This document shows, piece by piece, positions 48,578-57,929 of a stretch of DNA of 59,124 bases (position 1 is the stretch's first letter; each line of letters opens with the position of its first letter). The position numbers and the translations under genes are program-made. Under the pieces are notes generated by a model. The model was not told the origin of the DNA. It searched no databases and was given only the letters and a program-made list of their open reading frames with translations. Source of the DNA: Myxococcales bacterium (GTDB taxonomy: Bacteria; Myxococcota_A; UBA9160; SZUA-336); NCBI GenBank assembly GCA_013215565.1, contig JABSQV010000011.1, positions 1 through 59,124 of the forward strand. Reading direction: 5' to 3'.

Positions 48578-50401
48578 GTGTTCTTTGGGCGGAGCTTCCT
48601 GTGGCCGGGCGTATTTGCGCTCTGGCTCGTCGCGTCCCTGACGCCCGCACCAGCCGGGGCGAGCCAGAGCGACCCGCTCGAGGTGCCTCGCGGGCCCCTG
48701 CCGACCCCGGAGCTTCAAGGCGACCCGCGCATCCAACTCGATGCGGCCGCCGAGGCCTGGCGCGAGCGCGGCTACCGGGACCTGCCCGTGCTGGCCTGGG
48801 CCAGCCTCGCGGCTTCCGAGGACGGCTGGGATCCTGTTCTGCTGGCGCGCGCCGCGGAGTTCGCCCCGGACGTTCCGGCGATCCGACTCGAGGTAGCGTT
48901 GCGTGCGCGCAGTCCGCAGCAGGCCCTGGCGGGGCTGCGCGCCATCTCCTCCGATTTTCCTTCGCTGGTTTGGGTCCTGACGCTCGCGGGCGGCGTGCTC
49001 GGAATCGCCATCCTCGCCAGCTCCGGGATCTTTGTGGCGATCTGCTTCGGCCGCGCGGTTGCGCTTTTGGCCCATGGACTGGGCCACCTCTCGGTGGTGC
49101 GGATCCAGCCGGCCTGGTCCGGGGTCCTGATGCTGTTCACGGGCCTCGCGCTGCTGCCGCTGTTCGGGATCGGGCCGTTGCTCGTGCTCGCGGTGGGCGG
49201 GGTGGCTGCGATGGTCTACCTGCCGCGATCCACGGCGGCCCTGGTCGCAGCCGGGCTGGCACTCTCGGGGGGCCTGCTCGGCCCGCCGCTCGAACGCTGG
49301 GGCAGCCTGGCCAGCGCGCCGGCCCGCGACGCGGGCAGCTTCGCGGCCTGGAGGGCCGAGCGCGGGCAGCCGCTTCCGGGCGATCTCGAGCGACTGGAAT
49401 GGGCTCTCGGTCAGAGGCCCGGTGATCCGCTGCTCTCGATCGGGCTCGCCTCGATCTGGAAGCGGGCCGGAGACCTGGGTCGCGTGCTCGACGTGCTGGC
49501 AGACCTGGACCCGGCAGCTGCGACCCCGGTGCGCGCGCGGGCGGAGAATCTGCGCGGAATCGTGTGGCTCGCACGCGGGCAGGTCGAGCGTGCGGTCGCG
49601 GCGTTCGAGATGGCCGGCGCAGCCGAACCTTCTGCCGTGACCCTGTACAACCTCTCGCAGGCACATGGGCGGGCGCTTCGGCTTGGGGAGCAGACCGCCC
49701 TGTACTCGCGTGCGACCGAACTCGAGCCCGAGTTGATCGCGAACTACACCCGTTTCAGCGGCACCAACGTCCACCGCTTCCTGATCGATGCCCCGCTGCC
49801 CGTCACGGCCTATCTGGCCGCGGCGCTCGCGCCCTCCGACGCAGGTGCGGCGTTCGCCTCCTCGGTGCGGCAGGCGCTGCTCGGGGTCTCGATTCCGGAC
49901 TGGGGCTGGATGCTGCTGCCGGGCCTGGCCGTGCTCGGTCTGCTCCTCCGCCGCGAGTCCCTGACACTGTGCTCGGCCTGTCTTGGCCAGATCTGCGCGC
50001 GCTGCACGGGCGGCAAGAGCGCGGACCGGGTCTGTGCCCGCTGCCAGCGCGCCCGGACCCCGGATCCCGAGACCGATGCCGCGGTTCGGGCCTGGCAGAT
50101 CGGGCGGATTCGTTCCCGCCAGGGTCACGTGAGGCGCGCGCTGGCCGGCCTCGCGCTGCTGCTTCCGGGTGCCGCACACGTCCTGGAGGGAAGAAGCCTC
50201 GCGGGACTGGCACGCCTGCTGCCCACCACGCTGGCGGCCGCCCTGTGCATGCTGGTGCTTCAGGCTCCCATGCCGAGCGAGATCGGTCTGCCGCTGGCGC
50301 GCGCGGTCCTGGTGTTCGGGCTCGGGAGCCTTGCGCTGCTCTATGCCGCATCGCTTCGGGAGGCGTTCCAGCGACTCACGCAGCCGCGAGACCTGAGATG
50401 A
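48578..50401 (+). CDS. Membrane protein with TPR-like region and zinc-ribbon
   Basis: 607 aa. An N-terminal signal/anchor (residues ~5-30, ending PAPAGASQ), a periplasmic segment with a helical repeat, a hydrophobic block at ~130-230 (about four helices), a TPR-like soluble region (~245-400, LERLEWALGQRPGDPLLSIG; VERAVAAFEMAGAAEPSAVTLYNL), another helix (~445-460), then a zinc ribbon C-S-A-C-L-G-Q-I-C-A-R-C ... C-A-R-C, and three C-terminal helices. Not recognised as a known family; it looks like a membrane scaffold with a cytoplasmic zinc knuckle. The stop overlaps the DUF4388 gene start (ATGA), so they act together. GTG start with GAGGGGG. Confidence 0.65.
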   Translation: MFFGRSFLWPGVFALWLVASLTPAPAGASQSDPLEVPRGPLPTPELQGDPRIQLDAAAEAWRERGYRDLPVLAWASLAASEDGWDPVLLARAAEFAPDVPAIRLEVALRARSPQQALAGLRAISSDFPSLVWVLTLAGGVLGIAILASSGIFVAICFGRAVALLAHGLGHLSVVRIQPAWSGVLMLFTGLALLPLFGIGPLLVLAVGGVAAMVYLPRSTAALVAAGLALSGGLLGPPLERWGSLASAPARDAGSFAAWRAERGQPLPGDLERLEWALGQRPGDPLLSIGLASIWKRAGDLGRVLDVLADLDPAAATPVRARAENLRGIVWLARGQVERAVAAFEMAGAAEPSAVTLYNLSQAHGRALRLGEQTALYSRATELEPELIANYTRFSGTNVHRFLIDAPLPVTAYLAAALAPSDAGAAFASSVRQALLGVSIPDWGWMLLPGLAVLGLLLRRESLTLCSACLGQICARCTGGKSADRVCARCQRARTPDPETDAAVRAWQIGRIRSRQGHVRRALAGLALLLPGAAHVLEGRSLAGLARLLPTTLAAALCMLVLQAPMPSEIGLPLARAVLVFGLGSLALLYAASLREAFQRLTQPRDLR

Positions 50402-51483
50402 GTCTGCACGGGGTGCTCTCGGACTTCGGCCTGGCCGAGGTGTTTCAACTGATCTCCCACCAGCGGAAGTCGGGGACGCTCGAGGTCACGCACGACGGGC
50501 GCGTAATCACGGTCGGGTTCTTCGAGGGATCCGTGCAGAGTGCGGCGCCGGCCTCCGACCGTCCGGACGGCGCGCTCGGCGAATTCCTGGTTCAGTCCGG
50601 CGCGCTTTCCGAACCCGCGCTCGAGCAGGCGTTCCGCCAGCAGGCGGGCACGCTCAAGCCCCTGCGCCAGCTGCTGGACGGCTCGGGGCAGCTTCCCGCG
50701 GCGGACTTTGACGAGATCGCGGCGTTGCTCACGCGGGAGACACTGTTCGGCCTGTTCGGGTGGGACGACGGGAGCTTCCGCTTCGGTGCGCAACAGCGAG
50801 ACTCCGCCCCGGACGCGGAGCTGCTCGGTACCGAAGCTGTACTGCTCGACACGCTGCGGATGCGCGACGAGTGGCCCGGGCTCGCGCGCAAGCTCCCCGA
50901 CGGCTCGCTGCGGGCCGTCACGACCGTGAGCATCGAGGACTTTCATGCCCGCAAGGCGCGGCTGGCAGCCGAAACCGGAATTTCGGCCGAGCGACTCGAG
51001 CGACTCTTCACGGCCGCGGAGGGGCGTCTCCCGGCGCGCCGGGTGATTGCGCTGTCGCGGCTCGGCACTTTCTCGGGGACGCAGGCGCTCTGCGCGATGC
51101 TCGAAGCCGGCCTGCTCCGCCTCGATTCGCCGGAACCGGACGCCTCCGACCCCGCCCAGCCGGTGGCCCGAAGGCGGCCCGGCTTTGCGGCTGGGGTGAT
51201 CGCGGTCGCGGCCGGCGTGGTGCTGCTGATGGCCCTATTGCCCGACGTCCGTAGGGAAGACCACCCAGTTCCAGCAGGCGTACTGCGAGAGGCAGGCTCC
51301 TGGCTGGAGGAGGAGCATATCCGGCTGGAACTGGAAGCCCACCGCTGGCGGACCGGGCAGTATCCGTCGGCGCTCGATCAGCTCAGCCGGGACGCGCGCG
51401 CGCGCTTGGCGGGCCGCGGGCGCGGCCAGTACATTTATTTCAGGTCTGCGGCAGGCTACCGACTCTCGCGTGCGCTTCGCTAG
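50398..51483 (+). CDS. DUF4388 (PATAN-like) domain protein
   Basis: 361 aa. The first ~85 residues are a DUF4388 domain (LHGVLSDFGLAEVFQLISHQRKSG-TLEV), typical of deltaproteobacterial signalling proteins; a second, related segment with winged-helix character follows (EPALEQAFRQQAGTLKPL; LLTRETLFGLFGWDDGSFRF). A transmembrane helix at ~265-285 precedes a periplasmic tail with a type-II-secretion/pilin-like end (AGSWLEEEHIRLELEAHRWR; GQYIYFRSAAGYRLSRAL). Coupled to the previous gene by ATGA. Function unknown; the co-encoded membrane/TPR protein is the probable partner. Confidence 0.7.
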   Translation: MSLHGVLSDFGLAEVFQLISHQRKSGTLEVTHDGRVITVGFFEGSVQSAAPASDRPDGALGEFLVQSGALSEPALEQAFRQQAGTLKPLRQLLDGSGQLPAADFDEIAALLTRETLFGLFGWDDGSFRFGAQQRDSAPDAELLGTEAVLLDTLRMRDEWPGLARKLPDGSLRAVTTVSIEDFHARKARLAAETGISAERLERLFTAAEGRLPARRVIALSRLGTFSGTQALCAMLEAGLLRLDSPEPDASDPAQPVARRRPGFAAGVIAVAAGVVLLMALLPDVRREDHPVPAGVLREAGSWLEEEHIRLELEAHRWRTGQYPSALDQLSRDARARLAGRGRGQYIYFRSAAGYRLSRALR

Positions 51484-51534
51484 CCCGGAATGGGCTCCCC
51501 GGGCCCCGCCCGCTGCCCAGAAACGGAGCTTTCT

Positions 51535-52500
51535 TTGACCGAGCAGGAAACCCTGGTTCTCGAAGACAACAGCCTGGCCCAGCTCGTCTACGGTCAGAAC
51601 GACTCCAACCTGCGGGCGCTCGAGGAGGAGATCGACGTGGAGGTGCAGGCGCGCGGGAACCGGGTGCGCTTCAAGGGCCCCGAGCTCGAAACCAAGCTCG
51701 CGAAGCGCGTGCTGCTGGACCTGTACGAAATGGCCCGGGCCGGGATCGAGATCAAAGAGGAGATCGTGGTCCAGGCGCTGCGGCTCGGATTGGATGATGC
51801 CTCGGTCGGTGTGAAGTCCCTGTTCGATGGGACCGCGATCCGGGTGGGACGCCGGCGCCGGATCATTCCCCGGACTCCGAACCAGCGGCGTTACATCGAG
51901 ATGATCCGTGCTTCGGACCTGACCTTCGGGATCGGGCCAGCCGGAACCGGCAAGACCTATCTGGCGATGGCCATGGCCGTGCACGCGCTGCACCAGCGCG
52001 AGGTCGGTCGCATTGTCCTGACCCGGCCCGCAGTCGAGGCCGGCGAGAAGCTCGGCTTCCTGCCCGGCACGTTGTTCGACAAGGTCGATCCCTATCTACG
52101 GCCGCTCTACGACGCGCTGCACGACATGATGGACCCCGACGAGGTCGGACGCCGGATGGAGCAGCGGGTGATCGAGGTGGCGCCGCTCGCGTTCATGCGG
52201 GGCCGCACGCTGAATGATTCCTTCGTCATCCTCGACGAAGCGCAGAACACGACCTCGGAGCAGATGCAAATGTTCCTGACGCGGCTCGGCTTCGACTCGA
52301 TGGCGGTCGTGAACGGTGACGTCACCCAGGTCGATCTGCCGCGCGGTACGCGCTCCGGGCTCATCGAGGCCCAGGGCTTGTTGCGCGAGGTCGAGGGCAT
52401 CGAATTCGTCCAGTTCACGGAGCGGGACGTCGTGCGCCACCCGCTGGTCCAGCAGATCGTTCTCGCGTACGAGCGGCGGGACCAGTCTCGGGAGCTCTAG
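51535..52500 (+). CDS. phoH: PhoH-family ATPase
   Basis: 321 aa. P-loop ATPase of the PhoH/PhoL group, linked to RNA processing with YbeY. Walker A G-P-A-G-T-G-K-T near residue 145, Walker B V-I-L-D-E-A-Q-N near 245, sensor residues [15 protein letters not shown] and an N-terminal KH-like segment. Start chosen at TTG 51535 (ACGGAG about 8 nt upstream); an ATG at 51490 would add 15 Pro/Gly-rich residues. The phoH-pgpH-ybeY order is conserved. Confidence 0.94.
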   Translation: MTEQETLVLEDNSLAQLVYGQNDSNLRALEEEIDVEVQARGNRVRFKGPELETKLAKRVLLDLYEMARAGIEIKEEIVVQALRLGLDDASVGVKSLFDGTAIRVGRRRRIIPRTPNQRRYIEMIRASDLTFGIGPAGTGKTYLAMAMAVHALHQREVGRIVLTRPAVEAGEKLGFLPGTLFDKVDPYLRPLYDALHDMMDPDEVGRRMEQRVIEVAPLAFMRGRTLNDSFVILDEAQNTTSEQMQMFLTRLGFDSMAVVNGDVTQVDLPRGTRSGLIEAQGLLREVEGIEFVQFTERDVVRHPLVQQIVLAYERRDQSREL

Positions 52501-52510
52501 GGGAAGCGTC

Positions 52511-54940
52511 GTGGCAAAAGCGGAATCGACGCTCGGCAACGATCCCAAGTTAGAGGAAGCGCGGCTCAGAGCGCGGCGGCGGCGCTTGCTGCTCCTCTGC
52601 GCCGTCGCGGCGAGCCTTGTCCTGGCCGCGATTTTGACGCTCCAGGTTTCGAACGGTGGCCCGGTTCCGATCGGAGCCAGTATTCAGCAGCCGGGCGAGA
52701 TCGCCGAACGCAGCTACAAGGCACCGAACGAAGTCACGCTCGTCGATCGCCAGGCGACGGAAGAAGTTCGGCGAGCTGCGCTCGAACAAGCCTCGATCGT
52801 GTACGACTTCGACGCCGGCCGTGCGCTCGAACTTCGGGGGAGGCTCGGGGACGCCTTTGCGGCGGCGCGGGCGGCCCTGGAGAAGGAGGCCCCGGAGGGA
52901 GGCGAGGCGGAAGCCGCGATCGATCCGGGTGAGGCCTTCGTCGCTGCGCTCGGAGAGGAAGTCGAAGTGTCGGCCCGCGGCCTAGCGGTGCTCGGGAAGT
53001 CGGATTTCCGCGAGCAGGACGAGCGCGGACTGGTGGCGCTCGTGGTCCCCGTGGTCGCGCGCATGATCGTGGGCGATCCACAGGAACTCGCGCGCCACGG
53101 CGCAAGCCGAACCGTCCTGGTGCGAGAACTCGGTGCCGAGGACGAGCAGCGTCTTCTGGATTCGGAGGCCGTACTCTCACAGCCCGAGGCGGTAGCCCAG
53201 CTTCGCGGCCAGGCGGCTTCGGTCCTCGAGGGCCGTCCGAGGCGGGAGCGGAAGGCGCTTGTCGCGATTGCGGAGGGCATGCTGCGGCCCAACCTGCAGA
53301 TCAACCTGCGCGCCACCGACGAGCGCCGTCAGGCCGCCGCGGACGGGGTCAAGGAGGTGACGATCACGCTGCGCAAGGGCGAGATCATCGCGCGCGACGG
53401 GGACCCGCTCACAGAGCGCCACGTCTGGATCCTGAAAGGGATTCAGGATCAGGCCCGGACCACGAACCAACTCGCGGGTTTCATCGCCGTTGCGCTGCTG
53501 ATCTTCATCGTCGTCTCGGTGCTGTGGCGCTTCGCCAGCCATGGGATCGAGAGCTTTCCGAGAGGTATCAAGGACGCGGGCTTTCTCCTCTCGGTGCTGA
53601 TCGTGACCGCGCTCGGGACGCGGCTCGGGCTCTTCCTGTGCGAGGCCGTCGGAAACTCGCGCGACCTGGCCCCGCTTTTTCCCGACACCCCGGAGCCTCT
53701 CTACTACGTGATTCCGGTCGCCGCGGCGACGATGCTGGTCCGGACGATTCACAGCGCGGAGACGGCCGCAGTCTTCGCCGTGGCCGCGTCCATGCTGGCG
53801 GGTCTCCAGATGGCCAACGAGCTGTCCTATGCGCTGTTCGTGCTGGTCGGTTCGCTCACTGCCGCCGTCGGGGTCGCTCGCGTGACGCAGCGCGGGACCC
53901 TGCTCCGAGCCGGGGTCCGGGTCGGGGTCGCCAATGCCCTGGTCGTCGCCGCACTCGAGCTTTTGGAGGCGCAGGGCGCGCCCGTTCGTTTTCTCACCGC
54001 GGTCTCGTTGTCGCTCGTGGGAGGCGCGCTCTCGGGCGTCGTCGTCGCCGGCGTCACCCCGCTGGTCGAAGGCATCTTCTCTTACACGACCGACGTGAAG
54101 CTTCTGGAACTCTCGAATCGCGATCAGCCGCTGCTGCGAGAACTCGAGATGCGGGCGCCCGGAACCTACCACCACAGCATGATGGTCGGACATCTTGCGG
54201 AGCGCGCTGCGGAGATCATCGGGGCCAACGCGATACTATGTAAGGTGGCCGGCTACTACCACGACATCGGGAAGATGCGGCGCCCGCATTTCTTCGTCGA
54301 GAACGTGACGATCCACGGCGGAGAGAACCGCCACGAGAAGCTCGCGCCCTCGATCTCCGCCAAGATCATCAAGGCGCACGTCAAGGACGGACTCGAATAC
54401 GGAAGAGAGAATAAGCTCTCCGGTCCGATCATGAGCGGGATCGCGCAGCACCACGGGACGAGTGTGATTCGGTTCTTCTACGAGAAGGCCAAGGAGCAGT
54501 CGGATCAGGACAAGGAAGGCCTGGTCCAGGAGCACGACTACCGCTACCCCGGCCCGAGGCCCCAGACCTGCGAGGCCGGGATCCTGATGCTCGCGGACTC
54601 CGTGGAGGCCGCCTCTCGAACCCTGACCGACGCGACGCCCGCACGGATCCAGCAGCTTGTACAGCGGATCACCAACAACTACTTTCGCGACGGGCAGCTG
54701 AACGAGTGCAACCTGACGCTCCGGGACCTGAACGCGATCGCGCGCAGCTTCATCGAGACGCTGTCCGCAATCAAACACGCGAGGATCGACTACCCGGATC
54801 CGACCGACCCCGGGGGCCGCAGGCTCGAGGAGACGGAAGGTGAAGGTGTGGTTGAACAGCGAAGCCCGCGGGAGAAGGAGCGATCGGAGCGCCCTGCGAA
54901 AGTGCGCGATGACGACCTTAAGCGTCTTGGGCTTCCCTGA
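52511..54940 (+). CDS. pgpH: PgpH-type c-di-AMP phosphodiesterase (7TM-HD)
   Basis: 809 aa. An extracytoplasmic 7TMR-HDED domain (~35-310) flanked by one helix, then 7TM (~315-520), then a cytoplasmic HD domain (~550-740) with Y-H-H-S, Y-Y-H-D-I-G-K (metal ligands), I-H-G-G-E-N and Q-H-H-G-T. This is the arrangement of PgpH, which degrades cyclic di-AMP. GTG 52511 begins M-A-K-A-E-S; the 101-nt 3' end overlaps ybeY in another frame. In most bacteria with PgpH a CdaA cyclase is expected; none is in the window. Confidence 0.9.
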   Translation: MAKAESTLGNDPKLEEARLRARRRRLLLLCAVAASLVLAAILTLQVSNGGPVPIGASIQQPGEIAERSYKAPNEVTLVDRQATEEVRRAALEQASIVYDFDAGRALELRGRLGDAFAAARAALEKEAPEGGEAEAAIDPGEAFVAALGEEVEVSARGLAVLGKSDFREQDERGLVALVVPVVARMIVGDPQELARHGASRTVLVRELGAEDEQRLLDSEAVLSQPEAVAQLRGQAASVLEGRPRRERKALVAIAEGMLRPNLQINLRATDERRQAAADGVKEVTITLRKGEIIARDGDPLTERHVWILKGIQDQARTTNQLAGFIAVALLIFIVVSVLWRFASHGIESFPRGIKDAGFLLSVLIVTALGTRLGLFLCEAVGNSRDLAPLFPDTPEPLYYVIPVAAATMLVRTIHSAETAAVFAVAASMLAGLQMANELSYALFVLVGSLTAAVGVARVTQRGTLLRAGVRVGVANALVVAALELLEAQGAPVRFLTAVSLSLVGGALSGVVVAGVTPLVEGIFSYTTDVKLLELSNRDQPLLRELEMRAPGTYHHSMMVGHLAERAAEIIGANAILCKVAGYYHDIGKMRRPHFFVENVTIHGGENRHEKLAPSISAKIIKAHVKDGLEYGRENKLSGPIMSGIAQHHGTSVIRFFYEKAKEQSDQDKEGLVQEHDYRYPGPRPQTCEAGILMLADSVEAASRTLTDATPARIQQLVQRITNNYFRDGQLNECNLTLRDLNAIARSFIETLSAIKHARIDYPDPTDPGGRRLEETEGEGVVEQRSPREKERSERPAKVRDDDLKRLGLP

Positions 54941-55283
54941 GGCGGAACTCGGGATCACGCTTGTCGACGACGTAGCGATTGCGGATCTCGCGGGTCGCTT
55001 CGGCCGTCCGGCGGCGCCCACCGACGTGCTCTCATTCTCGATGTGCGAGGGGGCGGGCGCGGAGTTTCGAGGAGAGCTCCTGGGTGACGTGGTGATTTCC
55101 ATCGAGCGGGCGTCCGAGCAGGCGGCCCGGCGTTCGGTGCCGATCGATCAGGAACTCCGCGAGCTGCTGATTCACGGGCTGCTCCACCTGCTGGGGATGG
55201 ATCACGAGCGGCCCGAAGACGCGCGTCGCATGCGGGAAATGGAGAAGCACCTGCGTTGGGAACTCGAGCGGCTCCCCGCCTAG
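54840..55283 (+). CDS. ybeY: rRNA maturation endoribonuclease YbeY
   Basis: 147 aa. The metal-binding H-G-L-L-H-L-L-G-M-D-H (three His) and T-D-V-L-S-F-S-M are diagnostic. YbeY processes 16S rRNA 3' ends and acts in ribosome quality control. The GTG at 54840 begins V-K-V-W-L-N, the usual family N-terminus, so the long overlap (101 nt) with pgpH is real, in a different frame. The usual N-x-x-Y-R-G loop is shortened to L-A-G-R-F-G-R. Overlaps lnt by 28 nt. Confidence 0.94.
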   Translation: MKVWLNSEARGRRSDRSALRKCAMTTLSVLGFPEAELGITLVDDVAIADLAGRFGRPAAPTDVLSFSMCEGAGAEFRGELLGDVVISIERASEQAARRSVPIDQELRELLIHGLLHLLGMDHERPEDARRMREMEKHLRWELERLPA

Positions 55284-56932
55284 GTCGCGGCCTGCGCGGA
55301 TTTGCCGCCCTGGCTTTCGCGCTCTGCCTGGTGGCTGCGTTCCCGTTCCGGGCCGGAGACTTCCGCTTCGAAGCCGGAATCTTGTTCGGCTGGATCGCCC
55401 TGGTTCCGTTTGCGCTCGCGCTGCGCGGCCTCACGCCGGCCCGTGCCTTCTGGCTCGGGACCGCTTCTGGAACGCTCGCCTACGCCGGGATTCTGTTCTG
55501 GATCTACGTCGTCGTGACGGTCCACGGACACGCCGCAGCCTGGGTCGGCGTTCTGTCGGTGGCACTTCTGGCCTTCTACGTGGGCATCCACATCGGTCTG
55601 GTCGGGGCGGTGGTCGCGGCGCTCACGCGGGTGGCGGGCCGTGCGGGGTTCCTGGTCCTGCCCGCGGCCTGGGTGGTGGCCGAGCAACTGCGCAGCTTCG
55701 ACCTGTTCTCGGGCTTTCCCTGGGGCTACCTCGGCTACTCAGTCTGGAAGAACGGCCCGGCCCGGGAACTGCTGCAGCTGGGCGGGGTTTACGGGGTCTC
55801 GTTTCTGCTCGCGCTCACGGCGGCTCTCGTCGCAGAGCGCCGAATCCTGGCAGCAGCGGTACTGGTGGCGGCCGCGCACCTCACCGGGTTCGCGCTCGGG
55901 GTCGGCCACACGCGTGCCGCGACGGACTCGGACTCGAAGCTCCGGGTCGGGATCGTGCAGGCCAACATTCCCCAGGATGAGAAGTGGGATCCGGCGCGCG
56001 CCCGGGATTCGTTCGAGGCACACCTCGAAAGCTCGCGCCTGCTGGCGGCCTCCGGCAGCCTCGACCTGATCGTCTGGCCGGAGGCCTCGGTCCCGATCTT
56101 GCTCGAGTCCGACCGGAAGGCCCGGGCCGAGGTGTCGGAGGTTGCGCGGGAAGGCTCGGTTTCACTGCTTCTGGGAGGCATGGCGGTCGAGCAGCGCCAA
56201 CAGGCTCCGCGTGCCAGGAGCTTCTACAACAGCGCCTTTCTCGTCTTGCCGGACGGGCGCTTCTTCGATCGCTACGACAAGTCGCTGCTGGTTCCCTTCG
56301 GCGAGTACGTCCCGCTGCGCGGGCTCCTGGGCTGGCTCTCGGGCGTCGCGACCGGCCTCGCCTCGGGGGACGTGAGCCCGGGTCCCGGGCCGCGGGCGAT
56401 CGTCCTCCCCGGGCTGGGTCCGGACCATGCTCTCGCGCCGCTCATTTGTTATGAAGTGATCTATCCCGATCTGGTTCGGCGTGCCGTGCGCGATGGCGCG
56501 CGGGTTCTCGTGAACATCACCAACGATGCCTGGTACGGATCTACGAGCGCCCCGCATCAGTTCCTGGCCATCGCCGTGGCCCGTTCGGCCGAGACCGGGC
56601 TTCCGATGGTGCGCGCTGCGAATTCGGGGGTCAGTGCGCTCGTGGCTCCTGGAGGCCGGATCGTAGATGAGACCCCGATCTTTGAACGGCGAGCGCTTCG
56701 CGGGGTCGTGGGTGCGGCGCGCAGCGGTTCCACCCTCTACACCCGCTTCGGGAACTGGGTGCTCTGGATTTCGTGGTCGATTCTGATCGGACTGGGAGGA
56801 CGTTACCTTGTTGCAAGAAACCGCAAGCATCCGCGACGCGAAGGATCGTCTTCGAACTCTGGAGGCTCGGGCGCACGAACTGCGGAGGCATCTTTGACCT
56901 CGACAGCAGGCGCGCCCGACTCGAGGAACTAG
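55256..56932 (+). CDS. lnt: Apolipoprotein N-acyltransferase
   Basis: 558 aa. Final step of lipoprotein maturation in the inner membrane. N-terminal half has several helices; the nitrilase-like periplasmic domain carries the catalytic triad Glu (W-P-E-A-S), Lys (Y-D-K-S-L-L-V-P-F-G-E-Y) and Cys (I-C-Y-E-V-I-Y). The last ~40 residues (ARNRKHPRREGSSS; TAEASLTSTAG) are dictated by the overlap with prfB and are probably a disordered cytoplasmic tail. TTG start at 55256 inside ybeY. Confidence 0.93.
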   Translation: MGTRAAPRLGRGLRGFAALAFALCLVAAFPFRAGDFRFEAGILFGWIALVPFALALRGLTPARAFWLGTASGTLAYAGILFWIYVVVTVHGHAAAWVGVLSVALLAFYVGIHIGLVGAVVAALTRVAGRAGFLVLPAAWVVAEQLRSFDLFSGFPWGYLGYSVWKNGPARELLQLGGVYGVSFLLALTAALVAERRILAAAVLVAAAHLTGFALGVGHTRAATDSDSKLRVGIVQANIPQDEKWDPARARDSFEAHLESSRLLAASGSLDLIVWPEASVPILLESDRKARAEVSEVAREGSVSLLLGGMAVEQRQQAPRARSFYNSAFLVLPDGRFFDRYDKSLLVPFGEYVPLRGLLGWLSGVATGLASGDVSPGPGPRAIVLPGLGPDHALAPLICYEVIYPDLVRRAVRDGARVLVNITNDAWYGSTSAPHQFLAIAVARSAETGLPMVRAANSGVSALVAPGGRIVDETPIFERRALRGVVGAARSGSTLYTRFGNWVLWISWSILIGLGGRYLVARNRKHPRREGSSSNSGGSGARTAEASLTSTAGAPDSRN

Positions 56933-57927
56933 AGCGGCTCTCGGCCGACCCCGCTCTGTGGGATGACCGGGAGCGCGCGCAGGAACTGCTGCGTGAGAAA
57001 CGCGGGCTCGAGCGCGACCTGGAGTACGAGGCGGCCACACAGGAACTCGAATCCGACGCGGCGGTTCTGCTCGAACTCGCAGAGCAGGAGCAGGACGACG
57101 AGACGGCGCGCGAGGCCGTCGAGCGGCTCGACGAACTCGAATCGCGGGTCGAGGAAAGCGAACTCCGCCGGATGCTCTCGGGAGAGCAGGACCGGCTCGG
57201 CGCGATCGTCTCGATCAATGCCGGCGCAGGCGGCACCGAGGCCTGCGACTGGGCCGAGATGCTCTACCGAATGTATCGGCGCTGGTGCGAGAGCCGAGGC
57301 TATGCCGTGCAGGAACTCGATCTTCAGGAGGGCGAGGAGGCGGGCATCAAGAGCATCACCTTCACGGTCGAAGGGGAGTACGCGACCGGGTATCTGCGCA
57401 GCGAGAACGGGATTCACCGGCTGGTGCGGATCTCGCCCTTCGACGCGCAGAAACGCCGACACACCAGCTTCGCCTCGTTCCTGGCGATTCCCGAGATCGG
57501 GGACGAGGTCGAGGTCGAGCTCGACGAGAAGGATCTGCGCATCGATACTTTCCGCGCCGGCGGTGCGGGCGGCCAGCACGTGAACCGCACGGATTCCGCG
57601 GTTCGGATCACGCACAATCCGACCGGGATCGTCGTGCAGTGCCAGAACGAGCGCAGCCAGCACAAGAACAAGGCGACGGCGATGAAGGTATTGAAGGCCC
57701 GGCTCTTCGATCTGGCCACGGAGGAACACCGGGCGGAGCTCGAAGACCTGGCCGGGGAGAAGAAGCAGATCGGCTTCGGCAGCCAGATCCGTTCCTACAC
57801 CCTTCACCCGTCGCAGCGGGTCAAGGACCACCGAACCGGGACCGAGATCGGAAACGCCCAGCGGGTGCTGGACGGAGATCTGGACTCCCTGATCCGAAGC
57901 TACCTGCTCCAGTCGGCGGGCAAATAG
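56808..57927 (+). CDS. prfB: Peptide chain release factor 2, with programmed +1 frameshift
   Basis: Joins 56808-56894 and 56896-57927 (372 aa). The first frame (L-Q-E-T-A-S-I-R-D-A-K-D-R-L-R-T-L-E-A-R-A-H-E-L-R-R-H-L) ends at a UGA; slipping on CUU U continues into the long frame (D-L-D-S-R-R-A-R-L-E-E-L). RF2 reads UAA and UGA. The specificity tripeptide S-P-F (near residue 195) and the catalytic G-G-Q-H-V-N are in place. The TTG at 56808 is preceded by GGGAGGA at 56794-56800, spaced 7 nt. The 5' end lies within lnt. Autoregulation by RF2 level is expected. Confidence 0.93.
56884..56898 (+). promoter_or_regulatory. RF2 programmed frameshift site
   Basis: GGAGG (56884-56888), CAT, then CTT-TGA-C (56892-56898): the internal Shine-Dalgarno-like element three bases before CUU and the UGA followed by C match the canonical RF2 site. 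It lies inside the lnt reading frame. Confidence 0.93.
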
Positions 57928-57929
57928 GC

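Noticed and set aside
56895-56897. In-frame UGA of prfB read as selenocysteine or as a pseudogene mark
   Set aside because: GGAGG-CAT-CTT-TGA-C is the canonical RF2 programmed frameshift site and the rest of RF2 continues in the +1 frame.
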